A stretch of 64,000 bases of DNA, taken from Avena insularis (lineage: Eukaryota; Streptophyta; Magnoliopsida; Poales; Poaceae). The notes under the pieces were generated by a model. That model did no database searches and was not told where the DNA came from. It saw only the letters and a program-made list of their open reading frames with translations. The position numbers were made by a program, and so were the translations under genes. The DNA lies in NCBI GenBank assembly GCA_023614405.1, contig CM042694.1:111722685-111786684 (forward strand), given 5' to 3'. Shown one piece after another: positions 46,410-57,903 of this stretch (positions are counted from its first letter, which is position 1; each line of letters starts with the position of its first letter).

Positions 46410-49400
46410 AGATGTGCTATATCCGGTCTTGTACACATCATGGAATACATGATAGAACCTATGGCCGAGGCATAGGGAATATTATTCATCTTTTCTCTAT
46501 CTTCTGCCGTAGCCGGACTTTGAGTCTTACTCAAGGTCTTACCTGACAACATGGGCACGAACCCCTTCTTGCTCTCTTCCATTCTAAACTTCTTTAGAAC
46601 TTTGTCTAAGTGTATACTTTGTGAAAGCGCTATTAGGCGTCTTGATCTATCTCTATAAATCTTGATGCCTAGAATATATGCCGCTTCACCAAGATCCTTC
46701 ATTGAAAAACTATTATTCAAATAGGTTTTGACGCTATTAAGAAGTTCTATATCATTCCCAATCAACAATATGTCATCTACATATAGTACTAGGAATGCTA
46801 CAGAGCTCCCACTCACTTTCTTGTAAATACAAGTTTCTCCATAAGTTTGTATAAATCCAAAGTTTTTGATTACTTTATCAAAACGTTGATTCCAACTCCG
46901 GGATGCTTGCTTCAGTCCATAAATGGAGCGCTGAAGTTTGCATACCTTGTCAGCATCACTAGGATCGACAAAACCCTTGGGTTGTACCATATACAACTCT
47001 TCCTCAATGTCACCATTAAGGAATGCCGTTTTGACATCCATCTGCCAAATTTCATAATCGAAATATGCAGCGATTGCCAACAAAATCCTCATAGACTTTA
47101 GCTTCGCTACTGGTGAGAAAGTCTCATCGTAGTCAACTCCTTGAATTTGTCGGAACCCTTTCGCGACAAGTCGAGCTTTATAGATGGTAACATTACCATC
47201 AGCATCTGTTTTTCTTTTGAAAATCCATTTGTTCTCGACAGCCTTACGGCCATCCGGTAAGTCAACCAAAGTCCACACTTGGTTTTCGTACATGGATCCC
47301 ATTTCGGATTTCATGGCTTCTAGCCATTTGTCGGAATCCTGGCTCACCATAGCTTCTTCATACGTCGCAGGGTCATCAGTGTTGTCCACCAACATGACGT
47401 TCAAGGCAGAGTCATACCAATCAGGAGTGGTACGAACCCTCGTTGACCTGCGAGGTTCTGCAGTAACTTCGTTCGAAGTTTCATGATCACCATCATTAGC
47501 TTCCTCTCCAATTGGTGCAGGCAGCACAAAAACATCTTCCGGTGCTGCGCTACTCTCAACTCCGAGAGAAGGTTCAATAACCTCGTCGAGTTCTACTTTC
47601 CTTCCAGTCACTTCCTTCGAGAGAAACTCCTTCTCAAGAAAGGATCCATTCTTGGCAACAAAAACTTTGCCTTCGGATCTATGATAGAAGGTATACCCAA
47701 TTGTTTCTTTAGGGTATCCTATGAAGACGCATTTCTCCGCTTTGGGTTCAAGCGTATCAGGTTGTAACTTTTTTACATACGCTTTGCAACCCCAAACTTT
47801 AAGGAACGACAACTTAGGTTTCTTACCAAACCACAATTCGTACGGTGTCGTTTCAATGGATTTAGATGGTGCCCTATTTAAAGTGAATGTGGCTGTCTCT
47901 AATGCATAGCCCCAAAACGATAGTGGTAAATCTGTAAGAGACATCATAGACCGAACCATATCTAAGAGAGTTCGATTCCGATGTTCGGACACACCATTAC
48001 GTTGTGGTGTTCCCGGCAGTGTCAACTGCGAAAGTATTCCACATTTCTTTAAATGCATGCCAAACTCATAACTCAGATATTCACCTCTGCGGTCAGAACG
48101 CAGAAACTTAATCTTCTTGTTATGATGATTTTCCACTTCACTTTGAAATTCCTTAAACTTCTCGAAAGTTTCGGACTTATGTTTCATAAAGTAGACATAC
48201 CCATATCTACTTAATTCATCCGTGAAAGTGAGAACATAACGATATCCACCACGCGATGCTACACTCATTGGACCGCACACATCGGTATGTATTATTTCCA
48301 ATAAGTCTGTAGCTCGCTCCATTATCCCAGAGAATAGAGTCTTAGTCATTTTTCCCATTAGACATGCTTCGCATCTTTCAAGTGATTCAAAATCAAGTGA
48401 TTCAAGAAGTCCATCAGAATGGAGTTTCTTCATACGCTTCACTCCAATGTGACCAAGACGACAGTGCCACATGTATGTAGAATTATCATTCAATTTTATT
48501 CGTTTAGCATCTATATTGTGAACATGTGTATCACTACTATCGAGATTCAATAAGAATAAACCATTCATCTCAGGTGCATTATCATAAAAGATATTACTCA
48601 TATAAATCGAACAACCTTTATTCTCAGACTTAAAAGAGTAACCGTCTCGCAATAAACAAGATCTAGATATAATGTTCATGCTTAACGCAGGCACCAAATA
48701 ACAATTATTTAAATTTAAAACTAATCTCGAAGGTAGATGTAGGGGGAGCGTGCTGACAGCGATCACATCAACCTTGGAGCCATTTCCAACGCGCATCATC
48801 ACCTTGTCTCTTGCCAGTCTTCGTTTATTCCGCAGCTCCTGTTTCGAGTTACAAATATGAGCAACCAAACCAGTATCAAATACCCAGGCACTACTATGAT
48901 TACTAGTAAGATACACATCAATAACATGTATATCGAATATAAATTTCTTCTTGATGTTGCCGTTCTTCAGATCCGCCAGGTACTTGGGGCAGTTACGCTT
49001 CCAGTGACCAGCACCCTTGCAGTAGAAGCATTCAGTTTCAGGCTTAGGACCAGCCTTGGGCTTCTTAGCAGGTGCGGTAGCTTTCTTGCCGTCCTTCTTG
49101 AAGTTGCCCTTTTTCTTAGGCTTGCCCTGTTTCTTGAAATTGGTGGTCTTATTGACCATCAACACTTGGTGCTCCTTCTTGATCTCCACTTCAGCAGTTT
49201 TCAGCATGGACGATAGTTCAGGCAACGTCTTGTTCATGCAGTGCATATTGTAGTTCATCACAAAGTTCTTATAACTCGGTGGCAGTGATTGGAGGACACG
49301 GTGAATCCCTAACTCATTAGGAATCGTTATCCCCAACTCTTGGAGCTTGTTTGCGTGCCCAGACATGGTGAGCACGTGCTCGCTAACGGAGCTTCCCTCT

Positions 49401-49780
49401 TCCATCTTACAGGTAAAGAACTTTTCGGAGGCCTCATAGCTCTCCACGGCCACGTGAGTCTCAAAAATGAGCTTGAGATCCTTAATGATCTCGAACGGGT
49501 CGTCATGCTCAAAACGCTTCTGGAGCTCCATTTCTAAACCATACAGGATGGCACACTGAACTGTGGAGTAATGATTTTTCTGAGTGGCGTAAACATTCTT
49601 TACGTCATCGGTGGCATCATCTGCAGGTGGATCACCTAGCGGTGCTTCGAGCACATAGGTCATCTGACCAGCCCTGAGGACAATCTTCAGACCATGGAGC
49701 CAGTCCGTGAAGTTGCTTCTATTGTTCTTAAGCTTTTCTTTCTCTAGGAATGCATTGAAATTGATGGAGAGATTCGCCAT
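46403..49780 (-). CDS. Gag-protease-integrase-reverse transcriptase polyprotein, element J
   Basis: An open frame of 1,125 codons starting MANLSINFN. Gag occupies about residues 1-270, with a CCHC knuckle CFYCKGAGHWKRNC at 251-264 after a Lys-rich stretch. The protease active site is D302-T-G. The pre-integrase zinc motif uses H439, H444, C470 and C473. The integrase triad is D500, D563 and E599, with the expected 35-residue gap between the last two. Reverse transcriptase spans about 830-1080, with WQMDVKTAFLNGD at 912 and YVDD at 1000-1003. One odd change is DTGLVAHIC, where Ser or Ala commonly follows DTG. The protein drives particle assembly, reverse transcription and integration. It ends prematurely before RNase H. 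Confidence 0.95.
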   Translation of the reverse strand: MANLSINFNAFLEKEKLKNNRSNFTDWLHGLKIVLRAGQMTYVLEAPLGDPPADDATDDVKNVYATQKNHYSTVQCAILYGLEMELQKRFEHDDPFEIIKDLKLIFETHVAVESYEASEKFFTCKMEEGSSVSEHVLTMSGHANKLQELGITIPNELGIHRVLQSLPPSYKNFVMNYNMHCMNKTLPELSSMLKTAEVEIKKEHQVLMVNKTTNFKKQGKPKKKGNFKKDGKKATAPAKKPKAGPKPETECFYCKGAGHWKRNCPKYLADLKNGNIKKKFIFDIHVIDVYLTSNHSSAWVFDTGLVAHICNSKQELRNKRRLARDKVMMRVGNGSKVDVIAVSTLPLHLPSRLVLNLNNCYLVPALSMNIISRSCLLRDGYSFKSENKGCSIYMSNIFYDNAPEMNGLFLLNLDSSDTHVHNIDAKRIKLNDNSTYMWHCRLGHIGVKRMKKLHSDGLLESLDFESLERCEACLMGKMTKTLFSGIMERATDLLEIIHTDVCGPMSVASRGGYRYVLTFTDELSRYGYVYFMKHKSETFEKFKEFQSEVENHHNKKIKFLRSDRRGEYLSYEFGMHLKKCGILSQLTLPGTPQRNGVSEHRNRTLLDMVRSMMSLTDLPLSFWGYALETATFTLNRAPSKSIETTPYELWFGKKPKLSFLKVWGCKAYVKKLQPDTLEPKAEKCVFIGYPKETIGYTFYHRSEGKVFVAKNGSFLEKEFLSKEVTGRKVELDEVIEPSLGVESSAAPEDVFVLPAPIGEEANDGDHETSNEVTAEPRRSTRVRTTPDWYDSALNVMLVDNTDDPATYEEAMVSQDSDKWLEAMKSEMGSMYENQVWTLVDLPDGRKAVENKWIFKRKTDADGNVTIYKARLVAKGFRQIQGVDYDETFSPVAKLKSMRILLAIAAYFDYEIWQMDVKTAFLNGDIEEELYMVQPKGFVDPSDADKVCKLQRSIYGLKQASRSWNQRFDKVIKNFGFIQTYGETCIYKKVSGSSVAFLVLYVDDILLIGNDIELLNSVKTYLNNSFSMKDLGEAAYILGIKIYRDRSRRLIALSQSIHLDKVLKKFRMEESKKGFVPMLSGKTLSKTQSPATAEDREKMNNIPYASAIGSIMYSMMCTRPDIAHLY

Positions 49781-50948
49781 AATCTACAATAAATTTGCAA
49801 GTAGTTTAGACTAAGTTTATGATAAATTGAGTTTAATTTTAATTCTTAAATTAACTAGGTGAACTCCCACTTAAAACAACATCCCTCACATTGTCTTAGT
49901 GATTACACGAACCAAGTCCACTACACCAAGTCCGATCTTCACGAGAGAAGATGTAGTTTCATCGGCGAACAATCTTCATGTTCATCATATCACTTATATG
50001 ATTCATGCTCTACCTTTCGGTATTCCGTGTTCGAGACCATGTCATACATGCTAGGCTCGTCAAGATTAACCTTAGTTTCGCATGTGCAAATCTGGCTTGC
50101 ACCCGTTGTATGCACCGTAGAATCTATCACATCCGATCATCACGAGATGCTTCGAGACGACGAGTCTTAGCAACGGTGCCAACTAAGGACCTAACACTTT
50201 TATTACTTGAAATTTAGTGAGAGGATCATCTTATAATGCTACCGTCATGATCTAAGCAATACAAGATGCATAAAGGATTAACATCACAGGCAATTCATAA
50301 TTAGTGTGATATGATATGGCCCTTTCTTCTTATGCCTTTGATCTCCATCTCCAAAGCACGGACATGATCTCCATCATCACCAGCATTGCGTCAAGGTCAG
50401 TGGCGCCGCTTCATGGTTGTCCATCATCACTGCAACTATTACAACTACTTGGAATAAAGCTATTACAAGATGAATAGACACGCAGGTCTTAACAGAATTA
50501 AAGACAACCATTAGGCTCCGCCGTTGCCATATTACAACAAGGATCATTGCATACATCAAATATAATCACAATCACATGATGGCCATATCACATCACAAAA
50601 CCTGCAAAAACAAGTTAGACTCTATTTTTCTTTGCATGTTTTACGTGGTTTGGGGCTTCGAACAAGAACGGATCTTACCTCTGAACTGAACCACAACGTT
50701 GATACAAGTGCTATCAAGTGCAAAGTGTAAATTGGATCTATACTATGGTGGGAGAGACACCCCAAGCCACTTGTGCAAAGCAAGTTACACGTCAGCGTGG
50801 AGCAAGTATCATGCGATGACATGTAAGGTTAGCCCCCGCTTCATCCCACCATACCGCAAGATGCAAAGTACACAAAGCAAAAGAGCACGAGCACCAACGC
50901 CCACAAAACCATTGTGTTCTACTCAGCAACAGATCTACGCATAGATAA
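49781..50948 (-). other. Untranslated leader of element J
   Basis: About 1.17 kb between the PBS and the gag ATG. It has short openings only. Its gag-proximal end resembles the left edge of the window (element L), and its middle (CACTAATTATG / ATATGATATGGCCC on the plus strand near 50300) resembles the leaders of A and D. Confidence 0.75.
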
Positions 50949-50960
50949 GGCTCGATACCA
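50949..50960 (-). other. Variant PBS of element J
   Basis: On the minus strand TGGTATCGAGCC. It equals the initiator Met complement TGGTATCAGAGCC with one A missing. The same variant occurs in element K at 62637-62648. Confidence 0.75.
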
Positions 50961-52645
50961 CGATGGGTTCGTAGCATGGAAAACAAAAAATTTCTACCGC
51001 AGAACGAACAAAACCGGATCTAATCTAGATAAAAGCCAAGATCTAATCTATTAGACATGTGCAACGAGATAGATCTGTACTAACCCTCAGAGAACCGAAA
51101 GCGTTCTGAGATTAGATCTCGGGGTTGATGTAGTCGATCACTTGCCGATCTCAAGATCGTGTGGGACGATCCTACGGCGCTGCGTTCGGCAGCGCTTTCG
51201 ATCGGTCACACGCGTCGAGTCGAAGCACCTTCCTCTCCTGCTCCAATGACGTGAAGGTAGTAGATCTTCTCCACGAAATCCCAGCACGACGGTGTGGTGG
51301 TGGTGGTGGAGTAGAGAATTCTGCAGGGCTTCGCCTAAGCCTGAGCAGAGGGAAGGAGGAGGAGAGAGGTGGCGGCTAGGGCTTGAAGTGGAGGAGGCAA
51401 GGGGGTGGCGCCCCCACCCCTCTATTTAAAGGAGGGAGGCGCCATGGGAGGGGGAGTCCTAGTAGTACTCCCCTACCTCCTTGGCCGGCGGATTGGGAGG
51501 GGGGAGGAGTCCTCCTCCCCCACGACTCCTTGTCTTACCCCACAAGGACTCCTTGATCCTTTCTTGGTTTTCAAGCAAACTCCAAGAAATCTTCTAGAAC
51601 CTTCCGGAACATTCTGAAACCTTCTAGAATCTCCATACAAACACTCCAGAACATTTCCTAACTCAGAAAATGATCCCCAATATATGAATCTTATTCTCCG
51701 GACAATTCTGGATCTCCTCGTGATGTCCCGGATCCAATCCAAGACTCCGAATAACATTCGGTCTCCAACGCACATTCCATATCTACTTAAAACAACTTCG
51801 AACCTTAAGTGTGTCACCCTACGGTTCGTGAATATGCAGACATGATGGAGACACCTCTCCGATCAATAACCATCAGCGGGATCTGGAGATCCATAACGGC
51901 TCCCACATACTCAACGATGACTTCGTGATCGATAGAACAATTAACATACGAAACCAATTCCCTTTGTCATGCGATATTCTACTTATCCGAGGTTTGATCG
52001 TCGGTATCTCCATACCTAGTTCTACCTCGTTACTGATAAGTACTCTTTACTCGTTCCATGTTATGTCATCCCTTGTGACCTAGTCACATGCTTGCAAGCT
52101 AACTAGATGACATTCCACCGAGAGGGCCCAGAGCATATCTATCCGTCATATGGATGGACAAATCCCAATCTTGGTCCATGCGCTTCAACACATACTTTCA
52201 GAATACCCAATGACACCTTTATAACCACCCGATTCTGAGCGATGTTTGATGTCATCAAAGTACCCATCCGGTGATGGTGATTAACATAACCTCATGGTCG
52301 AAGGATTAGGTTACTATGCATTTGAAAGCTTACAGCAATACGAACTTAATGACTTGATCTTATGCTATGCTTACTATGGGTGTGTGTCCATCACATCATT
52401 CTCCTAATGATATAACCTTGTTATTAATGACATCCAATGTCCATGATCAGGAAACCATGATCATCATTTAATCAACAAGCTAGTTCCACAAGAGGCTTAC
52501 TAGGGACTCTTTTATGTTTACAAAACACACATGTATCAGTGTTTCCTTATAATACAATTATAGCATGGGATGTAAACATTCATCATAAACACAAAGATAT
52601 AATAATAACCACTTTTATTATTGCCTCTTGGGCATATCTCCAACA
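50961..52645 (-). repeat. 5' LTR of element J
   Basis: 1,685 bp, TGTTGGAGATATGCCC at 52645 to CGAACCCATCG at 50961 on the minus strand. The TATA-like TTTAAATA lies at about 51422-51429. The U3 part is almost the same as in the partner LTR; the last 440 bp (R/U5 side) differ much more. Confidence 0.93.
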
Positions 52646-54319
52646 CATCCTGAACGCCGGCCCCGCGCACGGTGTGCACAGCGTGCAGGACGCTTTCGAC
52701 GGCGATCACGACTCGGCTGCAGAGGAAGAGTTGCACATCACCACCGTAGACGAACCCACGTCGTTTCGTGCCGCGGACGAGGAAGCTTGCTGTAGGAAGG
52801 CGATGCGGGACGAGATGGACTCGATCACTGCGAACCACACCTAGGAGCTCGCCAACCTACCCACCGGTCACCGGCCCATCGGCCTCAAGTGGATTTACAA
52901 GGTTAAGCGCAACGAAAATGGCGATGTGCTGAAACACAAAGCCCGCTTGGTCGCCAAGGGGTTTGTGCAGCGCCACGGCATCGACTATGACGAAGTGTAT
53001 GCACCAGTTGCTCGCCTGGAGTCCAGGCGGCTCCTCCTCGCACTCGCTGGCCACGCAGGATGGTTAATTCACCACATGGACGTGAAGACGGTGTTTCTCA
53101 ATGGCGACCTCGACGAGGAGGTATATGTCTCACAGCCGCCGGGTTTCGAGGCACCTGATTCTGACGGCAAAGTCTTGCGCCTACGCAAAGCGCTGTATGG
53201 GCTGAAGCAGGCCCCCTGGGCGTGGAATGCAAAGCTGGACAATGTTCTGCAGCAGCTTGGTTTCACCAAGAGCCCCTCTGAGCATGCCATATACATGCGA
53301 GGAAAGGGGAGTGATCGGATTCTCCTTGGCATATATGTGGATGATCTGATTATTGCTGACAGTAGTGAATCTGTCATCTCGGTCTTCAAGGAGGAGATGA
53401 AGAAAACCTTCTAGATGAGCGATCTGGGCAAGCTAAGCTTCTACCTCGGGCTAGAGGTTCAGCAAAAGAACACGGGCATCACCGTGACTCAGACGGCGTT
53501 TGCTCAACGCATTCTGGAGAAGAGCGGCATGTCAGGCTGTAACCCGTGCTCGACACCCACTGAACATCGACTGAAGATCAAGATCAAGAAGACAGCACTG
53601 TCCCTCATTGACGCCACAGAATTCAGGAGCATTGTCGGCAGTCTAAGGTACTTGGTCCACTCACGACCAGATATCACTTTTCCTGTCAGCTATGTGAGCA
53701 GGTTCATGGAGAAACCAACGGGAGAACACATGGCAGCAGTGAAGCAGCAGTGAAGCACCTGTTGCGGTACATCGCAGGCTCTATGAACTTTGGGTGTGTT
53801 TTCCCAAAGCGCACTGAAGAAGCCCATTTGATTGGATATTCTGATAGTGATCATGCTGGGGATCAAGACGGTCGGAAGAGCACTTCGGGTGCTTTCTATT
53901 TCCTTGGGAAAAGCCCGATCAGTTGGCAGTCACAAAAACAGAAGATTGTCACACTATCATCGTGTGAGGCTGAATATGTTGTAGGCACGAGCGCTGTCTA
54001 ACAAGGCATATGGCTGTCTCGGCTCCTTGGTGATTTGAAAGATGAGGAAGCAAGGAAGTTCGAGCTCTACATCAACAACAAGTCTGCCATCTCCCTCAGC
54101 AAGAACCCTGTTTTTCATGATCGAAGTAAGCATATCGAACTTCGGTATCATTTCATTAGGGAGTGCGCTGAGCAAGGCAAAGTGGAGGTGAAGCATGTCA
54201 AGACTGAAGATCAGTTAGCAGACATACTGACGAAGCCTCTGGGTCGAGTCAGGTTCTTGGAGCTCCGATCGAGGATTGGCATGATAGAAAATAAATCCGT
54301 GCTCAGGATTAGGGAGTGA
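52646..54319 (+). pseudogene. Reverse transcriptase and RNase H of element H, resumed after J
   Basis: The pol frame of H resumes after J's TSD. It reads SFRAADEEACCRKAMRDEMD, an in-frame TAG at 52843 where Trp is usual, then LVAKGFVQRHGIDYDEVYAP, HHMDVKTVFLNGD, YGLKQAPWAWN and the active site IYVDDLIIAD near 53332. A TAG near 53413 and a frameshift near 53750 follow. RNase H shows YSDSDHAGD, SSCEAEYV (stop soon after, at 54000) and the C-terminal block LADILTKPLGRVRF. The frame ends at 54319, one base before the 3' LTR. Motifs are well kept, decay is light. Confidence 0.92.
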
Positions 54320-54320
54320 T

Positions 54321-54708
54321 TGTTAGGAAATAATCCTGTGCATGTTAGGGAGTCTTACTTAGTCTGTTTATTTCTTCAGATAAGTTTCAGGTAAATGTCG
54401 CATGAGCCCACGTTTGTGTGCGAGCCATGCCGTAGTGTGCGGATCAAACTCTGTCGAAGAGTTGTGTCCAGGTCGTAGGCGTAGTGGACGTTGAGACCGG
54501 ATCGATTCCGTTAGTCGTGGGATGGCACGGCTGTATCGGATCGAACCCCGAACTTCTCGCTCCTTTCTGTTTCAGTTCGATGGAATAAAAGGAAGAAAGC
54601 AAGACAGAAAAGTTGCACGCTTTTAGCAGCACAAATCTCTCTCTGAAACTACCTTCTCTGTCTCTGTCTCTGACGATCGCGAGGTGGGAGAAGGGTTTGG
54701 GGAGAACA
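54321..54708 (+). repeat. 3' LTR of element H
   Basis: 388 bp, collinear with 40918-41302, differing at about eight bases and one 3-bp indel (CCTGTGCATG against CCTAATG). Confidence 0.93.
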
Positions 54709-54713
54709 ACTGT

Positions 54714-55094
54714 TTTGTACCTCCGGCCTTCGCCGCCGGGAGTCTAAGGTCTGTCCTAGAACGTTCCTCTAAGATTGACTGGAAATACGACTGAACCGAC
54801 ATGACGACCGGGCCGTGATCGCCAATGGGCACTCCAGCCAGAGACTGATCTTGCCTCGGACGCGCTCCGTGGCCTGCTGGAGCGCGAGTTGTCACAGGCC
54901 TTGTTGAGAGGATGCTCGACGCAGATGGTGAGGGTGTTCACGACATGGCCGTGAGCCAGCGCCTCGTCGACCGATTCAGCGAGGCCCATCATCGATCCCC
55001 GGCCGACGTCGGAGAACGCCAAGTTCTGGACGCCGCAGCCGTCGTCATCTAATATTTCCATGTCCAGCAACGACCAACCTCTTCCTCTACACAT
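54714..55094 (-). pseudogene. F-box/LRR (FBD-like) gene, 5' part, split by element H
   Basis: On the minus strand the sequence reads GVQNLAFSDVGRGSMMGLAE, SVDEALAHGHVVNTLTICVE and ACDNSRSSRPRSASEARSVS, then after a frameshift IGDHGPVVMSVQSYFQSIL and EERSRTDLRLPAAKAGGTKQ. This is the segment that precedes the LRR part at 40330-40917 in grass F-box/LRR proteins. The frame opens at ATG 55094, but an F-box is not seen upstream, so the gene was probably already 5'-truncated. H inserted directly downstream. Confidence 0.75.
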
Positions 55095-55179
55095 CCCCTC
55101 CTAACTCCTGAGTTGTTTGCAAGCTTATGGTATTCTTGTCTTCGTTGGTCTGACGGAGGATTCATATGGTTTATATTGA

Positions 55180-55565
55180 TAGCTATTAAATATTTTTGAT
55201 TCAAACGATTTTAAAAGCACATGAATAGAAAAACCACAGGAATGATATGTCATGACATGTGAAATCCTACAAGAACGAAAAACACATAAATTAGCTGTCG
55301 AAGTCGTTTGATTGCATCACAGGAGAAACACATGAAATTTATATAGAGATTGAGTACATGACATAGTTGTCATAAACACACATAAAATTTTCCAAGAGGT
55401 CTAACCTCTTGTTAGAAATCCTATGGGGTTATAGTATAGGAAAGGAATCCATAGGAATTTTGAAGGGTTCAATCCTTTGAATCAAATGGCCTCTATAGGA
55501 AAAAATCCTATAGGTAAGAATCGTACAAAATTCCTATGTAAATCATTTTAATCAAACATGCCCTA
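55180..55565. repeat. MITE-like AT-rich element
   Basis: The stretch is rich in words such as AATCCTATAGG and AAATTCCTATG. Its ends show an imperfect inverted likeness (GTCGTTTGATTGCATC near 55303 and, inverted, GCATGTTTGATTAAAATGAT at the right end). Grass MITEs of this style are common. No TSD was found, so limits are approximate. Confidence 0.35.
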
Positions 55566-55599
55566 AAATAGATCGATTTTGATTCATCTTCTTCTGTGC

Positions 55600-57303
55600 A
55601 TGGCAGATTGAATTGGAATCCACAAGACATCCAAATTACATGGGCTATTTTTTCCGATAAAAGGGGTTCTCCCCATGGTTCCATTGACATGCAACCAAAA
55701 GAGTCACATCAGCCAAGTTCGGGAGTTCAAAAGCGTACGGATTATACGGTTGCTTGGCTTGCTGCGTGTCAGGCTCACGGTGTTGGTTTTATTTGATAGT
55801 TGAACCAACCAACTATCAAGAGGATCTTTGCATTCGGCATTGGTGCGATGCCTTGGAGCAAGAATTTCATGCTTTTCTTCATAATAAGGCGTGCCTTCTT
55901 GTTCCTCCTCACCCTGGTCTGAATGTCATCGTCTCCAAGTGAGTTTATAAGGTCAAACGACGCCCTGATGGTTTTATGAAGCGTCACAAGGCACGTCTTG
56001 TCGCCAAAGCGTTTAGCCAGCGTTATGGTCTGGACTAAGAAGATGTTTTCAGTCCTTTTGTAAAGCCTACAACTATTCATATGCTACTCACCTTGGCTAG
56101 GAAAAATGGTTGGTTTGTTCGACAACTTGATGTTGAGAATACATTCCTTCACGGTGTTTTGCAGGAGGAGATTTATATGCGTCAGACACCTGGATATTTT
56201 GATCCAGCCCAGACTCAACATCTGTGTCATCAGGTCAAGGTTGTTTATGGTCTCAACCAAGCGCCATGCGATTGGCATGCTCATCTTGGTACTGCTCTCG
56301 TGCTCTTGGGTTCAATCATTCGACAGCCGACACCTCGCTCTTCATGATTTGTCGCCATGAGGTTACTATGTACCTCCTTGTCTACGTTGATGATATTATT
56401 CTGGTGAGCTCCTCTATGCATACTGCTGATCGTCTGGTTCATGAACTGCATGCTAAGTTTGCGGTTAAAGACTTGGGTCCGTTGCACTTGTTTCTTCGTT
56501 TGGAGGTTTGTACTTGCTCCCAATGTCTTGCACTCACGCAGAAAAAGTATGCCCTCCATTTTCTTTGTCGTGCTGCTATACTGAAGTGTAATCCTGTGTA
56601 TACTCCTATGGCTGCTACAGATAAACTTTCTATGCCAGATGGTGACCTTGTCAGCAGAGGATGCGACAACTTATCACACCATTGTTGGCGGTTTGTAGTA
56701 TCTCCTCATCACTCGACCAGATCTTTCGTTTGGGTTCAACAAGGTTTGTTAGTACCTTTATGCTCCGCATAGTACTCATTGGTCTGCTATTAAGCACATA
56801 CTGAGCTACATGCACTTGGCTATTTCTCATGGTCTGCATCTTCGAGCGGACCAGTCTTCTCTAGACATATTCTGATGTTGATTGGGTTGGTAGCTCTGAT
56901 GATCGGCGATCCTAGGGGGGCTAAGCCATATTATATGGTCCTAATTTTTATCACCTGGAGTGCTCGTAAACAAGCTAAAGTTTCATGATCGAGCACTGAG
57001 TCAGAGTATATGGCACTTTCTAATGCAAGTGCTGAACTGATTTGGATACAGTCATTGCTCCAGGATTTGGGAGATTTCTCAGGATTGTCCGTTCTTTGGT
57101 GTGATAGTATTGGTGCTACGTTCTTATTATCCAATTCCCTTTTTCATCCAAGGACGAAGCACATGGAGGTTGACTATCATTTTCTGAGGAAACGAGTTAC
57201 ACAGAAACTCCTACATATCAAGTTCATCTCGTTAAAGGACCAACTTGCTTACGTCTTCACCAAGCCGCTGCCGTTGCCATTGTTCGAAGCATGTCGTCGA
57301 TAG
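55600..57303 (+). pseudogene. Decayed Copia pol (reverse transcriptase, RNase H)
   Basis: Fragments in several frames align in order: WCDALEQEFHAFLHN, VYKVKRRPDGF, KARLVAKAFSQRYGLD, RQLDVENTFLHGVLQEEIYM (Asn for Lys and Asn-Thr for Thr-Ala in the catalytic block), YGLNQAPCDWHA, YLLVYVDDIILVSSS near 56376, KDLGPLHLFLRLEV and, for RNase H, STESEYMALSNASAELIW and LAYVFTKPLP near 57250. Stops and frameshifts are frequent. It belongs to a lineage other than H, L or J. No LTRs were found for it. The start before 55800 is uncertain. Confidence 0.85.
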
Positions 57304-57903
57304 TACTATGATGAATACCTAGGAAAGAGCGCCTGTAAAGCATGCACCTCAGATATAGGCGTTTATCGCTAAACTTTATTACGAAACATTGTCTCTTGTC
57401 TACTTTTTGCAATGATATAATCTCATATTATGCTAACAATATTAGTATATGTTTTACAAAATATGATCCATCAAGTCAGAGTAATTATTTCCAGAAATTA
57501 TTCCATCTATTGGAAAAATGTTCCTTCTTTATAGGAAGTATAAACTTGTTGATATTATATCATGCAAAAACACTGCTCCATCTTTACAAAAAAAAATGCA
57601 TTCGTACTAACAAAAATGTTTCAGTGTTACTCAAATATGTTGGTCCAGAAAGTCTGGTTGTTGGTCCCCAATTTAAAACAACACTCTCATAATAAATAGG
57701 AAAAGAAGATTCACAACTTACATATAGCATTAAAACAAATGACAACACAAAACAAATCACAAAAATTAACATAATTAAAAAGATAAAGGGAGACATAGCC
57801 AAGGCTAGCCTTAGTTGCTCAGGAGCTTGCTAGGCATATTTGCACCGCTATGAACTGCTGATCATACTTCTAGCCGAGCATTGACAGTCGTATGAAAACT
57901 AAA
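57304..57903. other. AT-rich intergenic sequence, 3' flank of the first NHL gene
   Basis: About 600 bp without a credible gene. The part at 57780-57890 (TTAGTTGCTCAGGAGC, TTGCTAGGCATATTTGCACCG) lies just beyond the stop of the minus-strand NHL gene and is probably its 3' untranslated region. It has a relative at 62300-62470. Confidence 0.5.

Larger units (their letters stand above)
44078..52645 (-). mobile_element. Nearly intact Copia element J, nested in H
   Basis: An 8,568-bp element with a perfect TSD CATCC (44073-44077, 52646-52650) interrupting the pol of H. On the minus strand: 5' LTR 52645-50961, PBS, leader, gag-pol 49780-46403 with one frameshift before the RNase H frame (46357-45800), polypurine tract, 3' LTR 45766-44078. 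Same lineage as L. All catalytic motifs are present, so apart from the frameshift it could be autonomous. The LTR pair diverges very unevenly (see findings). Confidence 0.95.
40918..54708 (+). mobile_element. Copia element H, with nested J
   Basis: Two short LTRs (385 and 388 bp) enclose a PBS, a GC-rich gag-pol and, at 44078-52645, element J. Without J and its TSD, H is about 5.2 kb. The flanking 5-mers GCTGT and ACTGT differ at one base, consistent with an aged TSD. The LTRs differ at about eight bases plus a 3-bp indel, roughly 2%. High GC and third-position GC mark H off from the AT-rich L and J coding regions. Confidence 0.95.
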
